DNA of 64,000 nt from DTU064 sp045588245 (GTDB taxonomy: Bacteria > Bacillota > Clostridia > Oscillospirales > CAG-272): contig JAZNDW010000036.1 in the NCBI GenBank assembly GCA_045588245.1, positions 17,542 through 81,541 of the forward strand, given 5' to 3'. A program made the translations under genes and the position numbers. A model generated the notes under the pieces. That model worked only from the letters and a program-made list of their open reading frames with translations, was not told the origin of the DNA and ran no database searches. This document shows positions 1-8,376 of this stretch, piece by piece; position 1 is the first letter of the stretch, and every line of letters starts with the position of its first letter.

Positions 1-2
1 CC

Positions 3-542
3 GCAACCGAATCGGGCAACATTTTGGCGCAGTGCTATCTGAACATGGCAGTTTCCGACTATCTTCAGATGAAGTTCAAAAGTGCGCGTGAATCGCTTTT
101 ATTGGCGAAGGAACAGTGCGAGTCAGCCGCCGACATAACCGACACGGTTTATAACATTGTGATGTGCCTACTCAAGCTGCAGGACGTTGCGTTTGACACG
201 GGACTTGACGAGCTTTCCTCCGATACGATCCCTTCGTATAAAGCGATGACGGCTAACTTTTATATGTTCCTGCTGGCAAACGCAGACTCGTGCGCCGACG
301 CAGACGAGCTGTCCAAAAACAGCCTCTTCGGGCTTCACATTTCGGCAAGAGCGGAAATGTCCGCAGGAAACTACGCCTCTGCCGTAGATATACTGAAGAT
401 CGCAAAAACGCGCATTTCCGACACCACACCGCCCGCACTTTCGTTTATGATCTACGACGATCTTGAAGCATCTGCCATCAAGACCGAAAATTATAAAGAA
501 GCTTACGAGGCGTCGCGGCTCAAAAATGCCGTCGGAAAATAA
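3..542 (+). CDS. C-terminal part of an alpha-helical repeat (TPR-like) protein, 5' truncated
   Basis: The reading frame is open to the left edge of the window, so only the last 179 residues are visible. A TTG at 24 could be read as a start, but it has no ribosome binding site and the frame continues upstream, so truncation is the better reading. The sequence is rich in Ala, Leu and Ser with spaced helix pairs of the kind seen in tetratricopeptide arrays (for example YLQMKFKSARESLLLA and SAGNYASAVDILKIA). No catalytic motif is visible. It could be the tail of a large transcriptional regulator or a scaffold, but I cannot assign a function. A strong terminator follows 24 bases after the stop. 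Confidence 0.6.
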   Translation, partial: ATESGNILAQCYLNMAVSDYLQMKFKSARESLLLAKEQCESAADITDTVYNIVMCLLKLQDVAFDTGLDELSSDTIPSYKAMTANFYMFLLANADSCADADELSKNSLFGLHISARAEMSAGNYASAVDILKIAKTRISDTTPPALSFMIYDDLEASAIKTENYKEAYEASRLKNAVGK

Positions 543-565
543 GATACCGCACCATAGAATCGTAT

Positions 566-606
566 AAAGGGGACAGAGAACGAAGCCGTTCTCTGTCCCC
601 TTTTTT
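566..606 (+). terminator. Rho-independent terminator
   Basis: A perfect 13-bp stem (569-581 with 588-600) with a six-base loop is followed by six T. Flanking A and T residues extend the stem by three pairs. It ends the TPR-like gene. Confidence 0.92.
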
Positions 607-744
607 GTTTATCCCGATCCGTTATACCACGCATTGTTATATATAACGATAGATAACACAACATTTTGCGAACATTTTCGGGTCGAAGTATTTATATATA
701 ATGACGAAATTTCTCCGACAAGAGAAAAACTTCGGGAAAAGCTA

Positions 745-772
745 TTGCAAAAATCGCGCTTTTAGATATAAT
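745..772 (+). promoter_or_regulatory. Probable sigma-A promoter of the decarboxylase operon
   Basis: TTGCAA (745-750) and TATAAT (767-772) are separated by 16 bases, about 90 bases before the first gene of the operon. The rest of the 607-859 interval is A+T-rich and shows no gene or obvious regulator site. Confidence 0.5.
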
Positions 773-859
773 TAATTATAATGGGTTAAAATGGGGATAG
801 AATGAATCGAAAAGATCCGTTCACTCACGTTTATCTATATATCAACCGGAGGTTTGTAT

Positions 860-2338
860 ATGCAGAAAAAAGATTTCGAAGCGGTTGCAGAAGCGCTCAA
901 GCGCGCTCAGCAGAAAACGACCGCTGCGATCAAAGACTTTCTCCGCGATCTTGACGGCAAAAACGAAACTGCCGCTCTCGCAGGAAAGCGCCTTACGGCA
1001 AGAGCCCGCATTACTGCTCTCTTTGACGAAGGCACATTTGTAGAAACGGGAGCTTTCATCAAGCGCCGTGCTACAGAATTCGACCCCGAAGCCGTTGAAT
1101 CTGACGACTTTGAAGCCGTCATCACCGGTTACGGCTCCGTAAACGGCAACCTCGTTTACGCTTTCGCTGAAGATCATTTCCGCAGCAAGGGTGCTGTGGG
1201 CGAAGCGCACGCAAAGAAAATCTGCGCGCTTTACGATCTCGCAATCAAGAACGGCGCTCCCGTTGTCGGCATCTTCGACAGTAACGGCGCATTCATTCTT
1301 GAAGGCACATCCGCACTTTCCGGTTACGGAAAGATCATGTCGTCCGTTTCCCGTGCATCGGGCGTTATTCCGCAGATCGCCATCATCGCAGGCACCTGCG
1401 CCGGCTCCGCAGCCGTTATCGCTTCCATGTTTGATGTCACGGTTCTTTCCGAACTCGACGGCAAATTCTACGTAACTCTCGGCAACGAATCCTCCCCTGC
1501 AATCTCTGTTGCAGACGAGATCTCCGCCATCAAAGAGGCGCAGGCACTTCTTTCCGTTCTTCCTTCCAACAACTGCGAAGGTACCGTACGTTACGACAAT
1601 AACGCCAACGGCACCGTTGACGTTTCCTATGTTGCAAACGGAGGCTACGACGTTAAATCCGTTATCGCTGCCGTTGCTGACAACGGCGCTTATAAGGAGC
1701 TCTACGCAGCATACGCTCCCGAGCTCGTTACGGTTCTTTCTTCCGTCGGCGGTATCGTTACCGGTATCGTTGCAACTAACCCCGCCGTAAACGAAGGCAA
1801 GCTCACCTCTGCTGCAGCAAAGAAGGCTTCCCGCATGATCAGCCTTTGCGACAGCTTCAACATTCCCGTACTCACGCTCGTTGACGGTAAGGGTCTTGAC
1901 CTTGAAAACGCTCCCGAAGCAAATGAGCTTTCCAAGCTCGCATTTGCTTACAGCTCCGCTGAATGTCCGAAGATCACCGTTATTGTCGGTGAAGCTTACG
2001 GTGCGGCTTACACCGTTCTCGGAAGCAAGTCCATCGGCGCAGATATGGCTCTTGCTCTTCCCACCGCCGTTATCAGCGCTATGCCCGCGAAGTCCGCAGT
2101 TGCACTGCTTTGGGACGAAAAATTCGCAGGTGCATCCGATCCCGCAGCTCGCCGTGCAGAGCTTGAAGAAGAGTGGAACTCCACGTTCGGCTCCGCCGTT
2201 GATGCCGCTTACAAGGGCGAAATTGACGATATTATCGACTCCGCAGAGCTTCGTGCGCGTATCGCCGCGTCTCTTGAGATGCTCTCGATGAAAAACGACA
2301 GAGAGCCGTCCAGACGTCATATCAATCTTCCCCTTTAA
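860..2338 (+). CDS. mmdA: Biotin-dependent carboxyltransferase subunit, methylmalonyl-CoA decarboxylase alpha-like, divergent
   Basis: This 492-residue protein has the crotonase-type carboxyltransferase fold of the PccB/MmdA family, which moves CO2 between an acyl-CoA and biotin. The start is ATG 860 with GGAGG at 848-852; an upstream TTG at 854 overlaps the spacing region and is rejected. Family landmarks are LFDEGTFVETGAF near residue 54, EAHAKKICALYDLA near 115, and AYGAAYTVLGSK near 379, and the C-terminus matches the family (HINLPL). Two landmarks differ from canonical MmdA. The usual DSGGAR is DSNGAF (140-145), and the PGF...GIIRHGA segment is replaced by an unrelated VDGKGLDLEN stretch near 341. 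The acyl-CoA substrate is therefore uncertain. It is the first gene of a five-gene operon with OadG, biotin carrier, OadB and OadA. The symbol marks family membership only. Confidence 0.8.
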   Translation: MQKKDFEAVAEALKRAQQKTTAAIKDFLRDLDGKNETAALAGKRLTARARITALFDEGTFVETGAFIKRRATEFDPEAVESDDFEAVITGYGSVNGNLVYAFAEDHFRSKGAVGEAHAKKICALYDLAIKNGAPVVGIFDSNGAFILEGTSALSGYGKIMSSVSRASGVIPQIAIIAGTCAGSAAVIASMFDVTVLSELDGKFYVTLGNESSPAISVADEISAIKEAQALLSVLPSNNCEGTVRYDNNANGTVDVSYVANGGYDVKSVIAAVADNGAYKELYAAYAPELVTVLSSVGGIVTGIVATNPAVNEGKLTSAAAKKASRMISLCDSFNIPVLTLVDGKGLDLENAPEANELSKLAFAYSSAECPKITVIVGEAYGAAYTVLGSKSIGADMALALPTAVISAMPAKSAVALLWDEKFAGASDPAARRAELEEEWNSTFGSAVDAAYKGEIDDIIDSAELRARIAASLEMLSMKNDREPSRRHINLPL

Positions 2339-2353
2339 TGAAAGGAGAATATT

Positions 2354-2758
2354 ATGACCTTCATTAAATTTGCAGCTCTTGCCGCCGCTACATCCGGAAC
2401 CGAGCCCTTAGCAACTGCCTCCGAAAAGCTCGAAACCGGTTTTACCGTTCTTTTGCTCGGTATGGCAACGGTATTTGTGGTGCTCGCCATTCTTTGGCTC
2501 GTGCTTGCGCTTTTCCGTGTAATTTTCTACCGAGAAAATAAGCCTGCAGCAAAGAAATCAGCTCCGGCTCCGGCTCCCGCACCTGCTCCGGCACCCGTCG
2601 CGGAACCTGCCGCTCCCGCAGCTGACAACACCGCTCTCGTCGCCGCTATCACAGCCGCGATCGCCGCTTACACGTCCGATGATCCCGGATTTACGGGCGG
2701 CTTCAGAGTCGTTTCCTTCAGACGCAAGGGTACGGCTTCCCCGTGGAACAAACGATAA
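2354..2758 (+). CDS. OadG-family gamma/delta subunit of Na+-translocating decarboxylase
   Basis: This is a small membrane-anchored assembly subunit of 134 residues. One hydrophobic helix lies at about residues 28-56. It is followed by a flexible Ala/Pro linker (PAPAPAPAPAP) and a short C-terminal segment (ALVAAITAAIAAY, then FRVVSFRRKG and a terminal SPWNKR) typical of MmdD and GcdD proteins. In the family this subunit tethers the cytoplasmic carboxyltransferase to the beta-subunit pump. It starts 15 bases after mmdA with a good AAAGGAG site, so the two are co-transcribed. Confidence 0.85.
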   Translation: MTFIKFAALAAATSGTEPLATASEKLETGFTVLLLGMATVFVVLAILWLVLALFRVIFYRENKPAAKKSAPAPAPAPAPAPVAEPAAPAADNTALVAAITAAIAAYTSDDPGFTGGFRVVSFRRKGTASPWNKR

Positions 2759-2803
2759 TTGATCGACTCTTAAAAACACTTTTGAAAGGAAAAAGGTTTT
2801 ATC

Positions 2804-3169
2804 ATGAAAAAGTACAATGTAACCGTAAACGGTATCGTATATGAGGTTATCGTAGAGGAAGCAGGCGTTGTTGCTTCCTCTCCCGTAGCCGCTCCCGCTC
2901 CTGCACCCGTAGCAGCACCCGCTCCCGCTCCTGTAGCCGCTGCAGCTCCCGCAGGCGCCGTTACCGTTAACGCTCCGATGCCCGGAACGATCCTCAAGGT
3001 AAACGTTTCCGCAGGTTCTGAAGTTAAGGAAGGCGACGTTCTCTGCATCCTCGAAGCTATGAAGATGGAAAACGAGATCCTCGCTCCCAAGTCCGGTAAG
3101 GTAGCATCCGTCAACGTTTCCGGCGGTCAGTCCGTTTCCACCGGCGACCTTCTCGTATCTCTTTCGTAA
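2804..3169 (+). CDS. Biotin carboxyl carrier subunit of the decarboxylase
   Basis: This 121-residue protein consists of a short N-terminal strand region, an Ala/Pro swinging linker (residues 28-50) and a C-terminal biotinyl domain. The biotinylation motif EAMKMEN places the modified lysine at K87. Carboxybiotin on this residue would shuttle between the carboxyltransferases (MmdA-like and OadA) and the membrane pump OadB. The linker resembles that of GcdC/MmdC. The gene is third in the operon and is preceded by AAAGGA. Confidence 0.93.
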   Translation: MKKYNVTVNGIVYEVIVEEAGVVASSPVAAPAPAPVAAPAPAPVAAAAPAGAVTVNAPMPGTILKVNVSAGSEVKEGDVLCILEAMKMENEILAPKSGKVASVNVSGGQSVSTGDLLVSLS

Positions 3170-3223
3170 TATAGGCTTAACTATTCAAGTTTCACCAAAA
3201 TATTATAAAGGAGTGTAACCGGT

Positions 3224-4432
3224 TTGGAATTCGTTAAAAAATTCTTAGAAACGACGGGATTCATGCAGCTCATCTTTGATGAATCCGGTGCTGTTAATCC
3301 GGACTTCATCAAGACGCTCATTATGTACGCCATTATCGGTGGGCTCTTCTATCTCGGTGTCGTTAAAAAATTCGAGCCGCTTCTTCTCGTTCCGATCGCT
3401 TTTGGTATGCTTCTGGCGAACCTTCCCGGAGCAAATCTGATCCACATGGATTTCTTCATCAGCGAAGACAACAGTCTTTCTCTCGTTGATACATTAAAGC
3501 TCGTCGTTAACGAAGGCGGACTTCTCGATATTCTCTATCTCGGCGTTAAGCTCGGTATTTACCCCTCGCTCATCTTCATGGGCGTCGGTGCCATGACCGA
3601 CTTCTCCGCCCTTATCGCTAACCCCGTATCCCTCATGATGGGTGCGGCGGCACAGCTCGGCGTATTCGTTGCCTTCTTCGGTGCTCTGTTCCTCGGCTTT
3701 ACCCCCGCAGAAGCTGCCTCTATCGGTATCATCGGCGGTGCTGACGGCCCGACAGCCATCCTCGTAACAAAGACGCTTGCTCCTCAGCTTCTCGGCGCTA
3801 TCGCAATCGCGGCTTACAGCTACATGGCTTTGATCCCGTTCATTCAGCCGCCTTTCATGAAGCTGTTCACCACGAAGAAGGAACGTCAGATCAAGATGTC
3901 CACGCTTCGTCCCGTTTCCAAGCTTGAGCTTGTTATATTCCCCATCGTAGTTACCCTTATCGTAACAATGGTAGTTCCGGATGCGGCTCCTCTCGTAGGC
4001 TTCCTCATGCTCGGTAACCTCTTCAACGTAACAGGCATTACCGACCGTCTTTCCAAGACAGCGCAGAATGAACTTATAAACATCTGCACGATCTTCCTCG
4101 GCGTTTCCGTCGGTGCAACCGCAAACGCTTCGAACTTCCTCGCTTGGGACACGATCTTTATCATCGCTCTCGGCTTGACTGCGTTCATTTGCTCAACTTG
4201 CGGCGGACTTATCTGCGGCAAATTCCTCTGCTGGGTAACCAAGGGTAAGATCAATCCTCTCATCGGCTCTGCAGGCGTTTCCGCCGTTCCTATGGCGGCT
4301 CGCGTTTCCCAGACAGTCGGTCAGAAGGAGAACCCCTCCAACTTCCTGCTCATGCACGCTATGGGCCCGAACGTCGCCGGAGTTATCGGCTCCGCCGTTG
4401 CTGCAGGTGTCCTGCTCTCGCTTTACGCTTAA
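3224..4432 (+). CDS. oadB: Na+-translocating decarboxylase beta subunit
   Basis: This is a polytopic membrane protein of 402 residues with about nine to eleven hydrophobic segments. It decarboxylates carboxybiotin and exports Na+. The family signature GIIGGADGPTAI surrounds D174, equivalent to the essential Asp of Klebsiella OadB. The C-terminal HAMGPNVAGVIGSAVAAG segment is also conserved. The start is taken as TTG 3224, ten bases after AAAGGAG (3207-3213); the next in-frame ATG lies 13 codons later inside the first conserved helix and has no ribosome binding site. Confidence 0.92.
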   Translation: MEFVKKFLETTGFMQLIFDESGAVNPDFIKTLIMYAIIGGLFYLGVVKKFEPLLLVPIAFGMLLANLPGANLIHMDFFISEDNSLSLVDTLKLVVNEGGLLDILYLGVKLGIYPSLIFMGVGAMTDFSALIANPVSLMMGAAAQLGVFVAFFGALFLGFTPAEAASIGIIGGADGPTAILVTKTLAPQLLGAIAIAAYSYMALIPFIQPPFMKLFTTKKERQIKMSTLRPVSKLELVIFPIVVTLIVTMVVPDAAPLVGFLMLGNLFNVTGITDRLSKTAQNELINICTIFLGVSVGATANASNFLAWDTIFIIALGLTAFICSTCGGLICGKFLCWVTKGKINPLIGSAGVSAVPMAARVSQTVGQKENPSNFLLMHAMGPNVAGVIGSAVAAGVLLSLYA

Positions 4433-4461
4433 TTAAACTACAGAAAGGAACAGTAATATAA

Positions 4462-5859
4462 ATGGCAAAGGTTAAAATTACCGAAACCGTTCTTCGTGAC
4501 TCGCATCAGTCCCTGATCGCTACACGAATGACAACGGAAGAAATGCTCCCCATCCTGTCCGAGATGGATAAGGTTGGCTATCATTCCCTCGAAGCATGGG
4601 GCGGCGCTACATTCGATTCCTGCCTCCGTTTCCTTAATGAGGATCCCTGGGAAAGACTCCGCAAGATCCGCGCAGAGGTAAAGAACACAAAGCTTCAGAT
4701 GCTCTTCCGCGGACAGAATATTCTCGGTTACCGCCACTATGCTGATGACGTTGTTGAATATTTCGTTCAGAAGTCTATCGCAAACGGTATCGACATCCTC
4801 CGTATTTTCGACGCTCTCAACGACCCCCGCAACTTAAAGACAGCTATCGACGCTACAAGAAAAGAAGGCGGTCACGTTCAGGCGGTTCTCTCTTACACGA
4901 CGAGCCCCGTTCACAACAATGAATACTTCGCCAAGTATGCACGTCAGCTTGAAGAGATGGGCGCTGACTCCATCTGCATCAAGGATATGGCAGGTCTGCT
5001 CCTCCCCTACGACGCTTACGAGCTCGTAAAGGCTATCAAGGCGCACTCTTCTCTGCCCGTACAGCTTCACACGCACTACACATCCGGTCTTGCATCCATG
5101 ACGATCCTCAAGGCTGTTGAGGCAGGCTGTGACATCGTTGACTGTGCTATCTCTCCGATGGCTCTCGGTACGTCCCAGCCCCCGACAGAAGCGATCGTTG
5201 CTACTCTCGCAGGCACCGAGTTCGACACAGGTCTTGACCTCGCTCAGCTCGACAAGATTAACCGTTACTTCACACCCATGCGTGAAAAGTACTTGAAGTC
5301 CGGTCTTATGGATCCCAAGGTACTCCAGGTCAACATCAACACGCTTCTTTATCAGATCCCCGGCGGTATGTACAGTAACCTCATCTCCCAGCTTAAGAAT
5401 GCAGGCAAGTCCGAGCTTCTTAATGACGTTTTAGAGGAAGTACCGCGCGTTCGCGCAGACGCAGGCTACGTTCCGCTCGTAACACCTACTTCCCAGATCG
5501 TTGGTACGCAGGCAGTTATGAACGTACTCACAGGCCAGCGCTACAAGATGTGCACAAACGAATTCAAGGGCGTTCTTAGAGGTGACTACGGTGAAACACC
5601 CGCACCGATCGATCCCGAGTTCCGTAAGTCCATCATCGGCACGACCGAATACAAGAACTACCGTCCCGCAGACGATCTCAAGCCCGAGCTTGATAAGCTC
5701 CGCGCCGAGATCGCACAGTATATCGAGCAGGACGAGGACGTTCTCTCCTACGCACTGTTTGAGCAGGTTGCAACGAAGTTCTTCGAAGCACGCAAGGCTG
5801 CGAAGTATAACCTCGACGCAGAGGCTGCAGACAAGGCACTCAAGGTTCATCCGGTATAA
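4462..5859 (+). CDS. oadA: Oxaloacetate decarboxylase / transcarboxylase alpha (5S-type) subunit
   Basis: This 465-residue TIM-barrel carboxyltransferase transfers CO2 between oxaloacetate/pyruvate and biotin. The metal ligands and carbamylated lysine are recognisable: D13 in LRDSHQSL, K174 in CIKDMAG, and H203 and H205 in LHTHYTSG. The PYC_OADA domain fills roughly residues 290-440. The C-terminal biotinyl domain found in full-length OadA is absent, and the separate carrier two genes upstream would replace it. It is the last gene of the operon and is followed by a strong terminator. Together with the MmdA-like subunit it resembles the 5S/12S/1.3S design of propionibacterial transcarboxylase, plus the sodium pump. 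Confidence 0.92.
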   Translation: MAKVKITETVLRDSHQSLIATRMTTEEMLPILSEMDKVGYHSLEAWGGATFDSCLRFLNEDPWERLRKIRAEVKNTKLQMLFRGQNILGYRHYADDVVEYFVQKSIANGIDILRIFDALNDPRNLKTAIDATRKEGGHVQAVLSYTTSPVHNNEYFAKYARQLEEMGADSICIKDMAGLLLPYDAYELVKAIKAHSSLPVQLHTHYTSGLASMTILKAVEAGCDIVDCAISPMALGTSQPPTEAIVATLAGTEFDTGLDLAQLDKINRYFTPMREKYLKSGLMDPKVLQVNINTLLYQIPGGMYSNLISQLKNAGKSELLNDVLEEVPRVRADAGYVPLVTPTSQIVGTQAVMNVLTGQRYKMCTNEFKGVLRGDYGETPAPIDPEFRKSIIGTTEYKNYRPADDLKPELDKLRAEIAQYIEQDEDVLSYALFEQVATKFFEARKAAKYNLDAEAADKALKVHPV

Positions 5860-5872
5860 TTAAAACGGTATA

Positions 5873-5900
5873 AAAAAACGCGCCTGCGGGCGCGTTTTTT
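5873..5900 (+). terminator. Rho-independent terminator of the decarboxylase operon
   Basis: The stem CGCGCC/GGCGCG (5879-5884 with 5889-5894) has a four-base loop and is flanked by A6 and T6. Confidence 0.92.
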
Positions 5901-5910
5901 ATAGTCGCAA

Positions 5911-5960
5911 AGAAGAAGCCTCCCAACCGCCTATAAAAAGGAGAACGGGAGACTTCTTCT
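5911..5960. repeat. 14-bp imperfect inverted repeat with 22-base loop
   Basis: The arms at 5911-5924 (AGAAGAAGCCTCCC) and 5947-5960 (GGGAGACTTCTTCT) pair with a single mismatch. The repeat lies 10 bases beyond the operon terminator. There is no T-run after it, so it is not a typical terminator. It may be an RNA-stabilising or transcription-associated hairpin. Confidence 0.6.
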
Positions 5961-6884
5961 CTATTTAATAAGTAATTGTTAATTTTAGGTACGGGGTCGG
6001 AATCCGAAGAAATATTGCCGAAAAATAATTGATTTCATTTGAACCAAAAGGACGATTTGTCCCGGAAATGCGGTATATATTATCTTCTTATTTTGCCGAC
6101 ACCGTTTTTGTGTTTCCGTGATCTTTCATTGAACCTCTGCTTTCGCACCCTTACCGTTCAAAGCTATAAGCTCTCAATATATTCGTTATTATATCTTAAA
6201 TCGATCTGCTCCGTCGCATATTAAGGTGGAGGTTATAATTGCATAGCCTTCGTTTTCTTCGAGCATCGACTCCAATATATTTTTCGGATTACCCTTTTGC
6301 TCGGTCGGCTTGATCCGGAGCTTTTCGGTTGACTCATATCATACTTCATCGCCGTCTTTTGACAGCAACCGTAACCGTATATGAAATCATAATATTGATT
6401 TTTACCTTCGCCTCAGCTTTATCAGCTTTTCTTTAATAAAGGTGCTGATTTTTTTGTTTTGCATATAGACACTTAATCAACCAAAATGCCTATATGCAGA
6501 TACTCCAGAAGATAAGGGGATAATCATATTCGATGACAAAATTTCTGTAGTTTTTCATAGAGTATTGACTATTAACCTCCTTCCTTTGATTCAAAACAAA
6601 TAAAGCGCATAACGATACCAAATCAGCTCTTTAATACATTCGGCGTTACTGCGCTTTTATATGGTACAAGTATATCTTGTACTCGAATCGCAAAGGCATC
6701 GCCGCGGGTAAATGTATTTCGGTGAGCGATTTGTGTTCGGGTGCTTTTGTTTCTGCGTCTATTATAACAGTTCGTTCACATTTACGCAAGAGTTTTTTAC
6801 CGATTTTCGTCTTTTTGTATCGATACACAATTTTTATTTTTATTTTTTGTTCATTTTGCACAACCACAGAGCATTTTGATTTGC
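5961..6884. other. Gene-poor A+T-rich interval with hairpins and a possible decayed reading frame
   Basis: I find no convincing gene here. Visible structures are a terminator-like hairpin (ATCAGC 6421-6426 with GCTGAT 6444-6449, then T6), a perfect 9-bp inverted repeat (6460-6468 with 6490-6498), and a perfect 7-bp repeat (6664-6670 with 6676-6682). On the minus strand 6338-6189 is open for 49 codons with protein-like composition (for example ESTEKLRIKPTEQKGNPKNI) but has no start and is preceded by stops. It may be a pseudogene remnant. All of this is weak. Confidence 0.35.
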
Positions 6885-6920
6885 AAAAAACGCCCGAGGG
6901 ATCATCACCTCGGGCGTTTT
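6885..6920 (-). terminator. Terminator of the MoxR/DUF58 operon
   Basis: The arms 6887-6899 and 6908-6920 form a perfect 13-bp stem. On the minus strand it ends in a T-run directly after the XpaC-family gene. Confidence 0.9.
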
Positions 6921-6922
6921 GT

Positions 6923-8344
6923 TCAGCCATTATTATCATCAGGTTTGACGGCGGCGGCGCTGCCGGCACCGAAAGCCGCTCCCGTCCCGGACGTCAGATC
7001 GAAGTCGCTGTGATTCATGAATCCGTCAGCCTTCATCATCTGACCGAGGACGTTAATATCCGTCGTTACGTCGAGCGTGTCGGATTCGAAAAGCTTATCG
7101 AGCTGGTTGCGGTATCCGCTGACGAGCATATCGAGCGTTTCTTCAATATTTTTCATGCCCGCGTTGATGTTGTCTCCGCGAACCCCCTGCTCTTCGAAAT
7201 ATGCGTAGGAATTGAGCAGCTTCAGAGTTGTCGGCAGGTAATACGACAAAAAGCTGTCAAGCTGTGATTCGAGCTCGGGCTTTTCGTCCACAAGCTTGAA
7301 TATCTTGCGCGTGAGCGCCTCGATCTCGTCTATTTTCGCGGAAACCGTTTCGTCGTCGATGTCATCGTTCAGCTCGCGTATGCGGGCGAGTATTTTTTCG
7401 TTATCGGAAAGATCCGTCGCTGCGGCTTTTTTTGCCTCGGCGCGTTCATGTCTCGCTGTGATTCTGTCACCGCTCAGCCGTCCGTATTCAGCAGCGGCGC
7501 CTTCCCTGCCGTCCGCGGTAATGATCAGATACTGCATCTTTTTGTCTATCAGCGCATACGGGCCAAGCAGATCCTTCGCCAGCATATACTGCAGATCCTT
7601 TATCACTCTCGACACGGGCACGTCTGCGATCTCCGCAAGTGTCTTGACGGAATAAAACTTCTTGTCACGAAGGACGGAAAGATACGTTATGATTCTGTAA
7701 TCGCGCGATTTATAGTACTGACGGAAAAGGTAAAGTATCGCCGCGATCGACGAGGAGATCATCGCAGAAACGATCTCAAACGTTGAATTCATAACGCCGT
7801 AGTCAATGATCGACGATATAAGAGCCGCGAAAAATACGAGCGCAAAAAACATTGAGATTCCCATAAAGACCGTCGTGAGAACGGTCGCGGTGCTCACTTT
7901 GTGCTTTTTCTTCAGCGTTGTTGCTGCGTTTGCAGTATTTGACACGCCCGACGCACCTACCGTAGATGTGCCCGACTTTCCCGCGTAATTCATCTGAGGA
8001 ACGGTTGCGGCTTTTTTCTGCGGTTCGGCGGTCGCACCGCTCTTATTTGCCGCGTTCGCGGCACCGTCAGCTTTATCCGTTTCCTTTTTTATATAGCTGT
8101 AGTGATACGTCGTGTCGGGCTCGGTATTATTACTTTCACTCTCGTTATATTTTGAGTGATACACCGTATGCATATTTGACGGTTGCGACTGCTTATTTGA
8201 ATTTTGCGAATTCTGCGTTTTTTTCGCATCTTCTTTATTCGATTCACTTATGACGCGCAAAATTATGAGAAAGACTCCGACAGGCCAAGCACCGAAAACA
8301 AAGCTCAGCACGATTACCGGGATCGGAATATTTATATTTTTCAT
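6923..8344 (-). CDS. XpaC-family membrane protein (PF10112-like) with winged-helix-like segment
   Basis: This 473-residue protein begins with a hydrophobic segment (about 7-29). A polar Ser/Asn/Thr-rich stretch follows (30-150), then two closely spaced membrane segments (about 155-212). Residues 218-285 look like a small winged helix (SVKTLAEIADVPVSRVIKDLQYML). The C-terminal helical domain contains LDSFLSYYLPTTLKLLNSY, the hallmark of the XpaC family, whose molecular role is not established. It is the last gene of an operon with moxR, DUF58 and DUF4129 genes, with gaps of 32-58 bases. I infer a scaffold or regulator of that membrane complex. The ATG is preceded by AGGAG. Confidence 0.72.
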   Translation of the reverse strand: MKNINIPIPVIVLSFVFGAWPVGVFLIILRVISESNKEDAKKTQNSQNSNKQSQPSNMHTVYHSKYNESESNNTEPDTTYHYSYIKKETDKADGAANAANKSGATAEPQKKAATVPQMNYAGKSGTSTVGASGVSNTANAATTLKKKHKVSTATVLTTVFMGISMFFALVFFAALISSIIDYGVMNSTFEIVSAMISSSIAAILYLFRQYYKSRDYRIITYLSVLRDKKFYSVKTLAEIADVPVSRVIKDLQYMLAKDLLGPYALIDKKMQYLIITADGREGAAAEYGRLSGDRITARHERAEAKKAAATDLSDNEKILARIRELNDDIDDETVSAKIDEIEALTRKIFKLVDEKPELESQLDSFLSYYLPTTLKLLNSYAYFEEQGVRGDNINAGMKNIEETLDMLVSGYRNQLDKLFESDTLDVTTDINVLGQMMKADGFMNHSDFDLTSGTGAAFGAGSAAAVKPDDNNG

Positions 8345-8376
8345 CTGTTACAGTTCTCCTGATCGGCAGTTGATAT

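Noticed and set aside
842..2320. 492-codon open frame on the minus strand opposite mmdA
   Set aside because: It mirrors the codon bias of the real gene, has no ribosome binding site and no protein-family features.
6039..6224. 61-codon plus-strand frame in the gene-poor interval
   Set aside because: No ribosome binding site, and composition is random-looking.
6646..6969. 107-codon minus-strand frame
   Set aside because: It crosses the operon terminator and the end of the XpaC gene and has no ribosome binding site.
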